Made by a program: the position numbers and the translations under genes. Shown here piece by piece: positions 24,801-35,638 of a DNA stretch of 64,000 nt. Within the stretch, counting starts at the first letter, position 1. Each line of letters opens with the position of its first letter. The stretch covers positions 115,508,246 through 115,572,245 of the forward strand of contig CM056742.1 of the NCBI GenBank assembly GCA_029851415.1, written 5' to 3'. A model generated the notes under the pieces. It saw only the letters and a list, made by a program, of their open reading frames with translations, was not told where the DNA came from and made no database searches. The stretch is from Eretmocerus hayati. Taxonomy: Eukaryota > Arthropoda > Insecta > Hymenoptera > Aphelinidae.

Positions 24801-25369
24801 ATTTAAGGGATGCAGATTTAACACCACGAACAAGGAGATCTTGAGGGCCCATCGTAGGGACGTTCATGGATTGATGGCTCCCAAGATCCAGAATAGGATC
24901 GTCAAGGAGTGCAAGGTCTGTGGTGCACAGATTAGAAGACTTCCACACCATATAAAATATTCTAACGCGCACGCAGGTAACTTCAATTGTTTGTTCACCT
25001 CTATGTTTCGCGATATTTTATGGATTATAATTTTCCAGCTGCTGTCGCCTTATTGACTGAGGATGAGTTGGCTGATCTTATTGATCCGAAGCCAGTTTTG
25101 AAGTGTGACTTTTGTGGTGTGGAGCACCCTGATGAAAATAGCCTTCTGGGTCATGAGAGAGAGAGTGTGATCATGACCTGCCATCAAGCTCAGTACCTCG
25201 TGGTCTAGTTAAGTGTCAATTTTGTCGACTGAGCTATCATTCCTCTGACATTCTTCGACACAGACGAATCTGCAGAGCTAAGGAATATAAGTGTGGTGTG
25301 TGCCGTCGCATTTATAAGAAAAAATATTTCTTGAGGCGCCACATTATTCGTCATCATTCTTCTGACTAG
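21883..25369 (+). CDS. JmjC-domain and C2H2 zinc-finger protein, multi-exon, antisense cargo gene
   Basis: Inferred exons are 21,883-21,910, 23,309-23,577, 23,627-23,902, 23,956-24,139, 24,200-24,265, 24,458-24,976 and 25,039-25,369. All junctions keep phase, but the second intron has a weak GTTCCC donor and could instead be a frameshift. The roughly 556-residue product starts MLPKKKKTK, a likely nuclear signal. A JmjC domain follows: YFGG and FSEIHVEN (HxE metal ligands near 183-185), FKIWMI (Lys at the co-substrate position), then KYGIEYETV and TYHQVG with the third metal His near 328. Layout resembles the KDM4/JARID type of Fe(II)/2-oxoglutarate histone demethylase. About 70 acidic and basic residues are inserted inside the domain. 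C2H2 fingers follow, including C-x4-C-x12-H-x4-H in exon 6 and C-x2-C-x12-H-x3-H at the end. A GA-repeat at 25,155-25,165 shifts the frame and exposes an early stop at 25,208. The gene lies opposite to gag-pol. Demethylase activity is not proven. Confidence 0.75.
25155..25165 (+). pseudogene. GA-tract frameshift in the last exon of the JmjC gene
   Basis: An 11-base GA run lies within a zinc finger. Upstream the open frame ends at 25,208. Downstream a different frame, offset by two bases, encodes two more good zinc fingers to a stop at 25,367-25,369. A gain of one GA unit would explain this. In this copy the last fingers are therefore probably lost. Confidence 0.6.
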
Positions 25370-28300
25370 TTTAATAGATCGATGGTCCTTACATGTCTAT
25401 ATTTAGATATGTGCATTGTTATTCATATACGCTCACTCTTATTTGTATTGGTTAGACCACGATTATTTTCTCGAGTTCTCTTTCCTTTTATTTTGACATC
25501 TTTTGAGAACATATGGATGTATTGACCCCTTTTGCTACATGCCTGATTGATTATTTCATTTCTATTAGTCCTTCGATGACTGGATCAATGTATGAAGTCT
25601 GATTTTCTTACGTTACATACGGCTCTTATTTTCGCTACGTGAGATGTACATACATATTATTCCGTATCCCCCCTCTTCTCCTGCAATAACTATCTCCTAA
25701 ATATGCAATGATTATTATCAAATTTTATAATTACATAACTTATTTTCTATGGTTATTGACCCCTTTGTGCACTGAGAAAATTTTTTGCCAGGATTGAATA
25801 AATATATTTAATAGTAAATGCCTTAATTGGATTGAAAACATATTTCATCAACGCGAATGCAACAATATGTTTTGGAATAAATATATATTCATCGGTATTG
25901 TGTCGATCTACTCTCTCACGGCTTGTCCAGGATGAACAAATATATTCGATCAGGATAAATATTTATTAATGAGCGGCAAACCTAGAAAAGACTGATATTC
26001 AATCCTAATAATCCAGCCTATTCAAAACAAAAGATCTCGGAGCAAATGAATACGGGTCACCAATTGATTACATATTTCATCAATTTGAATATTAGTGTGT
26101 TCAATTGACGAGAAAATTATAAACCACGGTTGCATCCACGAATTCGACTAAATATTCAATCACATTGATGACCAGACTATTGAATTCGAAAAGATAAAAG
26201 TACGTCTCCGTGAAATAAAAGTCTCCATTTTGAATACGTGAATGTCACTAATTTTCCTAAAATATTCATTACAAATGAATAAATATCGCTCAATTCCACA
26301 AAGCTGTTCATTCATGATGATGAAGTTGGTTATTACGAGAAACGTACCTTTCCCGGTCGGGGAAAATTTGGGATTGAGTGAATATTTGATCAGCCGTAAC
26401 AATCGTTTTTCAAGATTGAAGAGTCTAGTATTCCTCTTGATGAAGAATCATCTGTTCTTCTAGATACTTGAGTTTAATATTCCCATTCTGGGTTGAGTAA
26501 TTGTGATTGAGCAAAAATTATTCATATACAGCAGCAAATTGATTCATGTCCATAATGCATGTTATCCAAAAAGCTTGGGCTTCCTCAGCCACCCAGAAAA
26601 CTTGTGAGTCGTATTTATAAATATTGATAATACTTTTCATCAATGTGAATTTGAGTTTGAGGCACAACATTTTCAACGAAATATAGATGAAATCCCCATC
26701 AATTACTTCGCCAGTTACTGCAATCATCATTTCTGGCACATGATATTAAGGGATGAGATTAGTTCATTCATTCATAATTACTAAGCAAGCTTCTTGATAA
26801 TCTTCGGTTAAGTGGAGTCAAATCGAATACATCCTCATTCAATCTCGATAATATCTCTTGAGATTGAATGATCAACTTTCCACCAAAACAAATAATTGAT
26901 CTCCGACGTGTGATCTTGATGGGATAGTACGTAGATTATCACTATTAAGTGCAATTGATATCAATTTAAAAAGATAATGGTATAAGTATCAGTTGTCTCA
27001 TTCAAGAAGATATGTAGAGAATTCACTTAGCCAGGAAAGAAACATTCAAGTCGAATATCTATTCGATCTCAATGATCAACTGTTGTGATTGAATAAGTAG
27101 GCGTTCGTTTTGATTGAGACAAATTATTCACCTTCAATCCGTGTTTCTGATGTGTTCGTCTGAAATATCCGCGCTTACCCAAATCTCTTCGAAGTTTTCG
27201 TAAAGAGCTCGACTGATCGAAGCATGAAGAAGCCGGCATAGAACATGTTGAATAAGGTTATAAATAACAGGGTTGGAATCGAGTGAGCCGTGCTCCAATA
27301 AGCTCTAATTTTTTCAGTGGTATGGAAATATTGGTTTGAATGAATATTTATTTGATTTGATCCATATCTTCTTGGATCCACACGCGTATGAGTTTATAAC
27401 TTGAAACAAAAATTTTCGCCTGTCACCCGTAAATTTTTGTCATGAAACAAAATGATTCATTTTGGAGAATTTCTTGATTTGCTGTGAATATCCTGATTGG
27501 TGAATTTAATAAAATATTTATTAGAAAAGTCCGAACGTGCTTCCGATTGATACTCGTTCCCCATAGGTGGCGCTTAGGATATTTATCCTCTCAGAATCAG
27601 TAATTTCGAGCTGGATTATTGCCCCACATCAAGAATTTTCCGTGCACATCAATGAATTTGATAACATCCTAAACGGGAGGTGTAAGTCATGATTTCATGA
27701 TATCAATTGAACTCATATCTTCATTCCTGATTGAACAGCAAGTTATCGATTCTTTTTCGCAAGTGCTAACAAGGGCCTCGATTCATATATAAGGCTCAGA
27801 GCACTGCATGAGATATTGCGATTATCGCTGCGAAGCGATGTAATAAATAATCAATAAATGCGTGCGAATAATTTAGGTATAAGATGTGAGCGTTCTAGTA
27901 ATGTAGTGCGAGTGTAAATATTGTTAGTAAATAATGAATAATAATGCACGTTGCCAGAAAAGGAGAGGAGAATTTGATTAAATATTTATTCAAATGGAAA
28001 ATATTTTTTGCAAACAAATATATATTTATTCGCATGTATCTCTTCCGGAAAGAAATTTAAAAAAAATAGATTTAGGATAGTAGATCAGTTTATGAGCACC
28101 CTCACGATTATCTCTCATTTCAGAAAATATTATTCTAGAATTGAGATTGTAGTTTTGGTTTTTATTAAATATATATCAACTCATTCAAATATCCATCAAA
28201 CATAAAAAAAAATATTTATACATCGGGAAACTCGATATTATTCACATTCATATCAAGTGAAGAAACAATTTTCAATTGTGATTAAATGAATGCTCAGCAC

Positions 28301-28489
28301 GCCGAAATATTTCTTCATTTCCAGAAGAGATATTTATTCATTCTAGAAAAGTAACAGATGCAGTGAGAATTCGCGGAGTTTCCCTCCCTGTTCCGCGTGC
28401 TTTTCTCTCGTTTTCACGTGTAATTCGATTTCGAGGCCTAATTTATCGATAATAATGTCTTGATTACATCTCTATCATATTTCATCTAA
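25370..28489. repeat. AT-rich convergent region between the JmjC and pol 3' ends
   Basis: The two genes converge on this 3.1-kb interval. It is filled with short AT-rich motifs such as GAATAAATATTTATTC and ATTCAATC. CACTGAGAAAATTTTTTGCC at about 25,778 and CTCTAATTTTTTCAGTG ending near 27,319 are inverted and may be the ends of an AT-rich element like that at 5,789-6,395. No gene is supported. Confidence 0.45.
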
Positions 28490-29034
28490 CTATGTGATCG
28501 GAATACAAGCTAATTTGAGTTTATTTGCATGAACAATCTTCTTTTTTCCCCTTTCAATCTCGATTTCTACGTTTTCTCTGTCCAACTTCCTCGCGAATTT
28601 ATATGGTCCTTTATATTGGTCATCAAATTTACTCGTCCTAGGTTCATTGAGAAGGTATACAAAGGAATTGACCTCTAGGTTGATTGGATTTGCTTTCCTA
28701 TCAAAAATTTGTTTGCTTTTGAGTTTGCTTAGATTCAATCTCTCGACAGCCATTGATTAAGTCTCGCAGATCTGTTCTAAAAGTTCATTCATCATCGAAT
28801 CATAAGTACGAGGTATTTTCCCTGATGCAAATTCTGATGGAATCCTCGCTTTATAACCGTAAACTAACTCATGTGGAGAAAATCCCGTAGACTCTGATAT
28901 GCTTGAGTTAAAAGAAAGTAAACAAGGTTTCAAGTAAAGGCTCCAATTTTTCTTCTGCGCGTAGAATTTCAAATATTCCACCAACGAGTGGTGGGCTCGT
29001 TCTATACTCCCTTGACTTTGCGGTCTCCACGCCG
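28490..29034 (-). CDS. Integrase C-terminal part (end of pol)
   Basis: This continues the integrase frame on the far side of the nested Mutator-like element. It holds the catalytic Glu region (SQGSIERAHHSL), the helix after it, ESTGFSPHELVYG, and a GPY/F-type module (KGPYKF) near the end. The frame has one in-frame TAA at 28,757-28,759, two codons before an ATG at 28,753. The last stop is at 28,490. The nested element lies exactly between the second Asp and the Glu of the D,D-35-E triad. With this disruption the integrase of this copy cannot be functional. Confidence 0.85.
29026..29034. repeat. 9-bp target duplication TCCACGCCG, left
   Basis: Identical to 31,710-31,718 on the other side of the nested element. 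It comes from the integrase coding sequence, and removing one copy with the element would restore the reading frame there. Confidence 0.9.
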
Positions 29035-31709
29035 ACCCCTGTGAACCTGGCCCGCCAAATTGGACCAAAATATGCTTGTGGTAGGCCGGAATTTGCTGAA
29101 TTTGCTTGTCCAAGTCTCGAATTTTGGTCCGGCTGCGTTTTTGAGTTATGAGCCCTCAAAGTAGCCCAATTCCACCCCCCACTCCTCCTTCCGTGCATTT
29201 ACAGAAGTGCCCAGATCTCCGCGAATTTAGCTGCTGGAGGGACGCACGCGGGCTCAAATTGAAGCTTGAATTTTGGGCCATCGCAAGCAAATATAGAAAA
29301 ATCGAAGTAATTACGTTGAAGTACCAAAAAACTGCTCGCAGTGTCCCCGTGTATAAGCATACGGGCGGGTGGTCGGCGGAGAGGGGACAGTCGAGGGAGA
29401 AGAGGAGAAGCCCCGCGCAGACGCATCATCGTTCAAAAAACTTGTCTGCTGCGCTGATGATGTGCATCTGATCGTCGTCGTCGTTCATCACGCTGTGTTT
29501 ACACCGGTACCGAGGTCGACGAGCACCCTGGGCACTGGCCCTGGACTCTCGCTGCTCTTTGGATGAATGCGTGTGTTACAGGGAGAAGCTGCGTGTCATC
29601 CTGGACGACGTCGCCAACATGTGCTGTGTGCCTGTGCACCACGACGCCCGGGGCTCCACGCCCGACCTGGTGCACCGGCGGTGGTCTTCTTGCCCAGTCC
29701 TCTATCAAGCTACGGCTACGTCTTTTCATGCACCTTGCGCTCTAAGCCAATATTTGATGTATGTAGATTGAGCATATAAGATTCAATTCAAAGGCCTGGG
29801 AGCTTCAGAGTCAAATTCCTATCTTTTCGATATTGGGAAATTGTCATCCAAGTTCCTTGTGTTAGAGCTCGGTTGCATATTCTTCCAAACAAGGAGGCAG
29901 GAATTCCATCACTTAAACCTGCCATCTCTTCATGCATCAATAGCATTTCAATGAAAAGAATAACCCACCACTTGATCGTTCAATCAGTTTGAAGTGTTAG
30001 TGATGCAAAACTTGAGTGACTCAATATTTTCAGAAGCGCTTTGACTCCTACAATCTCCAAGATGAAGATCTGTTTGGAGTTTTGTCAAAGCTTGAAAATG
30101 AGAACTTGTCATTGTTAGTGTAGGGATAAGATCATCCTGCCAAATTTGGATGTTCTGATATTAGTTAGTTCAATTCTACAGTAAACGCTATATCAATTCA
30201 CTCACAGTTCTCATTTGAGTGTCTCATCTATCATTTTGTAAACTGATATCCGAGTCTACACATGACCAACACTTCAAAATCTTTTCACCTAGCAGCGATT
30301 GCCTAGAATTCTTGCATGTATACTAACAGTGTTGCAATGAAAAGACCTCAAAGCATTAATAGCCTGCACCTGATAGAAGTCAATGAATCTAAGTTGATGT
30401 CACTATTCTATCGTTCCCCTCTCAAAGTCAAGGGTAGAGTATTTCTTCACCGATTCCAAAAGAATATTATTTAAACAGTGTGGGTATGGACAATTCAATT
30501 TAGACGTTGCATGATTCAAACATGAGATATGTAATGAGCCATAAATGATTGGCAGTACTTTAAATGATCACTAGCACAATATGTGACTTTTGATTATGCC
30601 TCTATTCTCACTGGAGAGGCTCTGAGTTGACCAAGTTCAGCACGGCATATAGAACCGAATAAGCTGCAAGCCCTGCGCTTGTATAGTGCTGAGATCCCAC
30701 TGATGTGAAACGATTACTGTAGAAATGTCAATTGCATGAAAAAGCATGAGATCAGTTTATACCTTACAATGTCTTCCAAGAATAAATGAGACAAGAGAAC
30801 CATGAATCAAAATAGTAAGACTCAATTTCAATTCATGATGATCAACTCAATGTACAAAAACTTAACCCATTTAGAGTCAAGGGAGAATAGTTTTTCGGGT
30901 CCACATAATCCTAAAACTATTGTGTAAAAATTTCTTGGCCTCAAAGTATTGCTGAAAAAAATGCAGATAAGGCACATTCGCAATCACGGTACTTTTGTCT
31001 AGTTCGATCCCAACGAGAGCGTGAAAAGACGTAGCTTGATAGAGGACTGGGCAAGAAGACCACCGCCGGTGCACCAGGTCGGGCGTGGAGCCCCGGGCGT
31101 CGTGGTGCACAGGCACACAGCACATGTTGGCGATGTCGTCCAGGATGACACGCAGCTTCTCCCTGTAACACACGCATTCATCCAAAGAGCAGCGAGAGTC
31201 CAGGGCCAGTGCCCAGGGTGCTCGTCGACCTCGGTACCGGTGTAAACACAGCGTGATGAACGACGACGACGATCAGATGCACATCATCAGCGCAGCAGAC
31301 AAGTTTTTTGAACGATGATGCGTCTGCGCGGGGCTTCTCCTCTTCTCCCTCGACTGTCCCCTCTCCGCCGACCACCCGCCCGTATGCTTATACACGGGGA
31401 CACTGCGAGCAGTTTTTTGGTACTTCAACGTAATTACTTCGATTTTTCTATATTTGCTTGCGATAGCCCAAAATTCAAGCTTCAATTTGAGCCCGCGTGC
31501 GTCCCTCCAGCAGCTAAATTCGCGGAGATCTGGGCACTTCTGTAAATGCACGGAAGGAGGAGTGGGGGGTGGAATTGGGCTACTTTGAGGGCTCATAACG
31601 CAAAAACGCAGCCGGACCAAAATTCGAGACTTGGACAAGCAAATTCAGCAAATTCCGGCCTACCACAAGCATATTTTGGTCCAATTTGGCGGGCCAGGTT
31701 CACAGGGGT
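29035..31709. mobile_element. Nested Mutator-like (MULE-type) non-autonomous element, 2,675 bp
   Basis: Perfectly matching outer ends ACCCCTGTGAACCTGG and its complement begin terminal inverted repeats of about 690 bp (29,035 to about 29,730, and about 31,018 to 31,709). A 9-bp direct duplication flanks the element. Long inverted repeats with 9-bp duplications are typical of Mutator-like elements. The arms are nearly identical; the right arm lacks about six bases near its inner end. The central 1.3 kb is AT-rich with no transposase. The inner part of each arm is clearly GC-richer than its surroundings and carries an open frame, suggesting captured sequence. This insertion is younger than the LTR element it sits in. 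Confidence 0.88.
29450..29735 (+). other. GC-rich block in the MULE arm, possible captured gene fragment
   Basis: This inner arm segment is markedly GC-rich against an AT-rich element and is open in several frames; one reads DECVCYREKLRVILDD. The mirror copy is at about 31,020-31,300. MULEs are known to capture host gene fragments. I do not recognise the source, so the origin is open. Confidence 0.4.
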
Positions 31710-33381
31710 TCCACGCCGTTGATTTTATACGCGATATTTTGAATAACTTCGCAAATTCGTCCATTACCCCTGCTATTAGATCCGGTCCCTGGTCTGACTG
31801 AATTGTATCTGGGCATCCAAATCGACAAATGAAATCATACGCGAAGGCTCTCGCTATAGTGACTGAGTCGATATTCGTGAGAGGGATTGCACCTGCGTAT
31901 TTCGTTAGAACGCATTGCCAAGTCAAGATATATTTTTCCCCTGTTTCGGTGGCCGGTAAGGGACCTACCAAATCGATTTGTATTTTCTGGAGACCTCTCT
32001 CCGGAGTATCTGTTATGACCATCGGTTGTTTCGTCTTTATACGCACGAGTTTCGACTTCTGACATTTTCCGCAAAATTTAATGAATTCTCTCACTTCCCT
32101 TTTCAAATTTTTCCAGTAAAAGTTTGCTCTTATTCTTGAGTATGTGTTTGCTATACCTCTATGCCCCCCAATTAATGCTTCATGATTTTCTCTAAGTATC
32201 TGCGACCTGATGTTTGGATCTGGCACCACTACTTCACCTGAACAAAGAGTCACTTCAAGGTTTTCATTCGCGATTGATTTCAAAAACTCTGTTATCGTAG
32301 GCCAAAAATTTTCCTCTATAATGTCGTATGTTTTTTCCATATCAATCGATTTTATGCCCTTCCTCTCTATCAAGCTTTGCAACAAAATCAAGGTATCCAG
32401 CAAGTCAAGTTGAGATGTCCGACATTCGACGTTCCTTTTCACAAACAAGTGGATTATTCTCAAACTACTAGATTTTGTTATGACTATTTCTTTCAAGTCA
32501 GGTGATTTTGCTTTTACTTCATGTACATTGAAACGTCCACGTTCGAGTAAATTCTTCGTAACTCTTGATCTTACCGCGCAATTTGTTGTGAACAGATGGA
32601 TCAGTGTGCCTTTCCTCAAACATAATGGATCTCTACTGTAATTCAAAGTGTTTGAGCTGATCGGCAACACATCCATGCATGTTTCGACTACTCTACTGCC
32701 GTGACCTCGTTCTCTGTCGTCATTCTCACTATACCCCTCGTCTGCACTTTTGGTACTAGTCTCTGTCGCAGAAATTGGGTCATCATGTTGAGGTATTGAG
32801 GTGTTAACTGTTATCTCGGTTGGACTTGCGATTCGGGTTTGGCTTATAGACATGTTAGTGTTATTCTGGATGTAAGCTACCCCGACACTCTCCTCTGCTG
32901 ACTCGTCTAGACCTCTGTTTGGACTTAGGGTAATGATTTTCCTATCTAGGTTTCCCTCTTGGCCGTTGTTTCGTGGCCGTTTGAGTTTAATTCCTTTCAT
33001 ACTTTCTCCATCGCCATCTTCTCGTGGGCGTTTGAATCCAGTACCTTCTCTCCTAATGATTCCAGTGCTCCTTTTCGATTCACTGCTGTTTCCTATGATT
33101 CCAGTGCTTGCTTCCAAGCGACTGCAGTTTTCTATGATTCCAGTGCTCACTCTTGAGTCACTGCGGTTTCCTATGATTCCAGTGCTTGCTTCCAAGCGAC
33201 TGCGGTTCTCTATGATTCCAGTGCTCACTCTCGAGTCACTGCGGTTTTCTATGATTCCAGTGCTTGCTTCCAAGCGACTGCGGTTTTTTATGATTCCAGT
33301 GCTCACTCTTGATTCACTGCGGTTTTCTATGATTCCAGTGCTTGCTTCCAAGCGACTGTGGTTTTCTATGATTCCAGTGAC
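31710..33381 (-). CDS. Pol: repeat linker and integrase N-terminal and core part
   Basis: The frame continues from RNase H after one in-frame TAG and opens in a run of 13-residue repeats. After about 200 residues of low-complexity linker comes the integrase zinc domain with HEALIGGH, then FCGKCQK (HHCC). The core follows, with the first Asp in QIDLVGPLP and the second in IQSDQGPD. The frame then meets the nested transposon at 31,709 and the rest of integrase resumes at 29,034. Integrase inserts the cDNA into the host genome. The linker of about 250 residues between RNase H and integrase is unusually long for the family. Confidence 0.88.
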
Positions 33382-33430
33382 CTATTTCGAGTCACTGCCG
33401 TTTTCTACAATTCCAGTGCTTCCTTCCAAG
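33045..33430 (-). repeat. 39-bp (13-codon) tandem repeat in pol
   Basis: About nine or ten units encode STGIIENRS followed by either RLEA or (D/E)SRV, so two 39-bp variants mostly alternate. The reading frame is kept throughout except for one TAG at the RNase H end, where the local sequence differs from the unit consensus. Confidence 0.9.
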
Positions 33431-34190
33431 TCACCGATCGTCCTAACTTCTCGTAAGTCATTCTGTCTCTGTTTGTCGTCGGGAGTGTCTGAGTCATCCT
33501 GTTTCGAGGACGAGGTCTCTGTGCAGTAAGGGCAGTCACAGTTTATCTTATTTTGAAATTCATCCACGACATTTACCATGTAATCATCGATATCATATTC
33601 TTGCTCACTGTCATTTTCGGCTGACTCTACTGGGTTCCTAGATAAAGCATCTGCGTTCAAATTCATGCTTCCCCTTTTGTATTTTACGTCGAAATTATAC
33701 GAATTTAGTGTCACTCTCCAACGGACTAATCGTGATGACGGATCTTTACAGTTGTTCATCCATACTAGTGGTCTGTGATCCGTAATAAGGGTAAATTTCC
33801 GTCCATAGATATATGGTCTAAACTGTTTTACGGCGAACAAAATGGCTACCATCTCCTTCTCAATTGTTGAATATCTTATTTCTGCGGAATCAAGTACTCG
33901 TGACGCGTATGCGACTGGTAAATCTGCGCCATTTTCAATCTGGCTTAGCACGCATACCACAGCGAAAGATGAACTATCACAGGTGATTAAAAATAATTCG
34001 TCGAATTTTGGGTAGCGTAAAATGATATCGGAGCACAGTATTTGTTTCAACTCATCGAAAGCTACCTGTTGTTCATCTCCCCATGTGAATTTTACGCCCT
34101 TTTTCGTTAGCATCGACAGTGGTTTCGATATTCTCGCGAAATCTCTGATGAAACGCCTATAATAACCGGCTAGTCCGAGGAATTTTTTGA
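33382..34190 (-). CDS. Pol: end of RT connection and RNase H
   Basis: The frame begins around FLGLAGYYRRF, the conserved end of the Metaviridae RT thumb and connection, and passes through RNase H. Recognisable are LITCDSSSFAVVCVLSQ (first catalytic Asp), EKEMVAILFAVKQFRPYI (catalytic Glu), LITDHRPLVWM (Asp) and NADALSRNP (last Asp), so the four acidic positions are present. RNase H degrades the RNA strand of the hybrid during reverse transcription. It ends at a TAG at 33,382, after which the same frame continues. Confidence 0.88.
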
Positions 34191-35631
34191 TATTCTTCAG
34201 CTATTGAAGAAGCATAAACAATCAAATCATCGACGTAAAGAAAACAATCTACGTTGTTTATTCCTGTTAGAACGTTCGAGAGAGCTCGGGAGAAGCAAAT
34301 TGGTGAGTTTTTGAGGCCCATAGCAAGTCTTTTGAACTTCCAGTGATTGTTATTACTTGAGAAGCTCGTGACGTCATTATCTCTCTCGTCAATTAATGTC
34401 TGGTAAAATCCCGAAGCTAAGTCCATAACTGAGAAATATTTAGCCCCCCCTAATTGGTCTAAAATGTCTGTTATGTTTGGAAGAGGGTGCACTTCTGAAA
34501 CTGTGACCTTGTTCAATGCCCTGAAGTCTATGACCAAACGCCACTGTTTTTCACCCTTATCGTTGTCTTTCTTTGGTACAATCCAAAGTGGCGCATTCCA
34601 TCCACTAGTCAATTTCTCTATGATATCCTGTTCTAATAATTTTTCCACCTGTCTTTCAATCTCGTCTCTAAGATGTACCGGATTCCTATATTGTTTTATA
34701 TTTATTGGTACCTTAGTTGTCGTAATGATCCTATGTTTCACTCCCTTCATATATCCTAGTTTGTCACCAGGTAAGAAAAATTGGAACGGAAACTCTCTGA
34801 TGATCCTCATCATACTATCCCTCTCCTCCTGATTCAAATCGTCCAAGTTCAATGATTTTGTTAGTTCTACGATTCGTTGCTCGATTTTCGACTCGTCTTT
34901 ACAATCAATGTGTCTGATGTTTTTTGGTAAAGCTTCAAATTCTTCTAATTTCAATGGCGGGATAGATAAGGAGATGTCATTGTTGTTTGTGTTATATGCG
35001 CAGAGTTTTCCCCTACCGTTAACATTTTTAATCACCGTTTCACCTATGAAAATTCCAGGGCCTGCTTGTAACTTCCTAACGTAACCTTCGGATAAATTTG
35101 TTTTTTCAAGATTTACGTCAATCATTTTCTTCGACCTTGCGGGCAACAAACAATTAGTAATGTGAATTGGTGCAAGGTCGATTTCACGTTCTTCAATTTT
35201 CATAATATTTGTTTTGAAAGATGCGTTTGCCTCATGTTTCCTCAAAAATCGTATACCGATCAAGCCGTCGTAGTTGATTTTAAAATCTTCTGGTACGAGG
35301 AAAAATTCGCACGGTGAGCAATTATCGAAAGATATTTTTACATATCCCAGAGTGTCGACGATTTTATTTTCAATGCCTGTTAATTTTACTGTTACCGATG
35401 GGTTGTACCAAACGTGATCCCTCAGGAAATTTATTTTCAACAGATTCATTTCAGCACCTGTATCTACCAAAAATTTAACTTCCCCTTTGAGTTCCCGACT
35501 CTTTAGGATTATAGTGGGACATTGTCTCTGGCTCACGGAACATGTTAAAATTATGCGTGTTTCTTGTTGATTTGAGTGCAATGATTCTAAGACCTCCTCA
35601 TTGGTGCACTCTTCCAATGAGTTGGGTTTGA
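34157..35631 (-). CDS. Pol: aspartic protease and reverse transcriptase
   Basis: The frame is -1 relative to gag and overlaps its end, so it is made by frameshifting rather than from its own start. No ATG begins it. The protease has the catalytic LVDTGAEMN near residue 50. RT follows, with WRLVIDFRALNKVT, the palm Asp in FSVMDLASGFYQ, AMGLKNSP and the catalytic YVDD. Soon after YVDD the frame breaks. The expected region of roughly 50 residues leading to FLGLAGYYRRF is missing and the remainder is in another frame, a deletion at about 34,185-34,210. RT of this copy is therefore inactive. Confidence 0.9.
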
Positions 35632-35638
35632 GTTTAAA
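35574..35638 (-). promoter_or_regulatory. Programmed -1 ribosomal frameshift signal: slippery site and pseudoknot
   Basis: The minus strand has the heptamer TTTAAAC at 35,638-35,632, in register with gag codons as T TTA AAC. Ten bases later CTCATTGG (35,621-35,614) pairs perfectly with CCAATGAG (35,604-35,597). The loop contains GAGTGCA (35,611-35,605), which is complementary over 7 bases to TGCACTC at 35,580-35,574, giving an H-type pseudoknot. The gag stop codon lies inside the last loop and pol is open in the -1 frame from the heptamer. The spacer is slightly longer than the usual 5-9 bases. Confidence 0.85.

Noticed and set aside
31018..31300. Second independent copy of a DECVCYREK-type gene
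   Set aside because: It is the right terminal inverted repeat of the nested MULE, not a separate gene.
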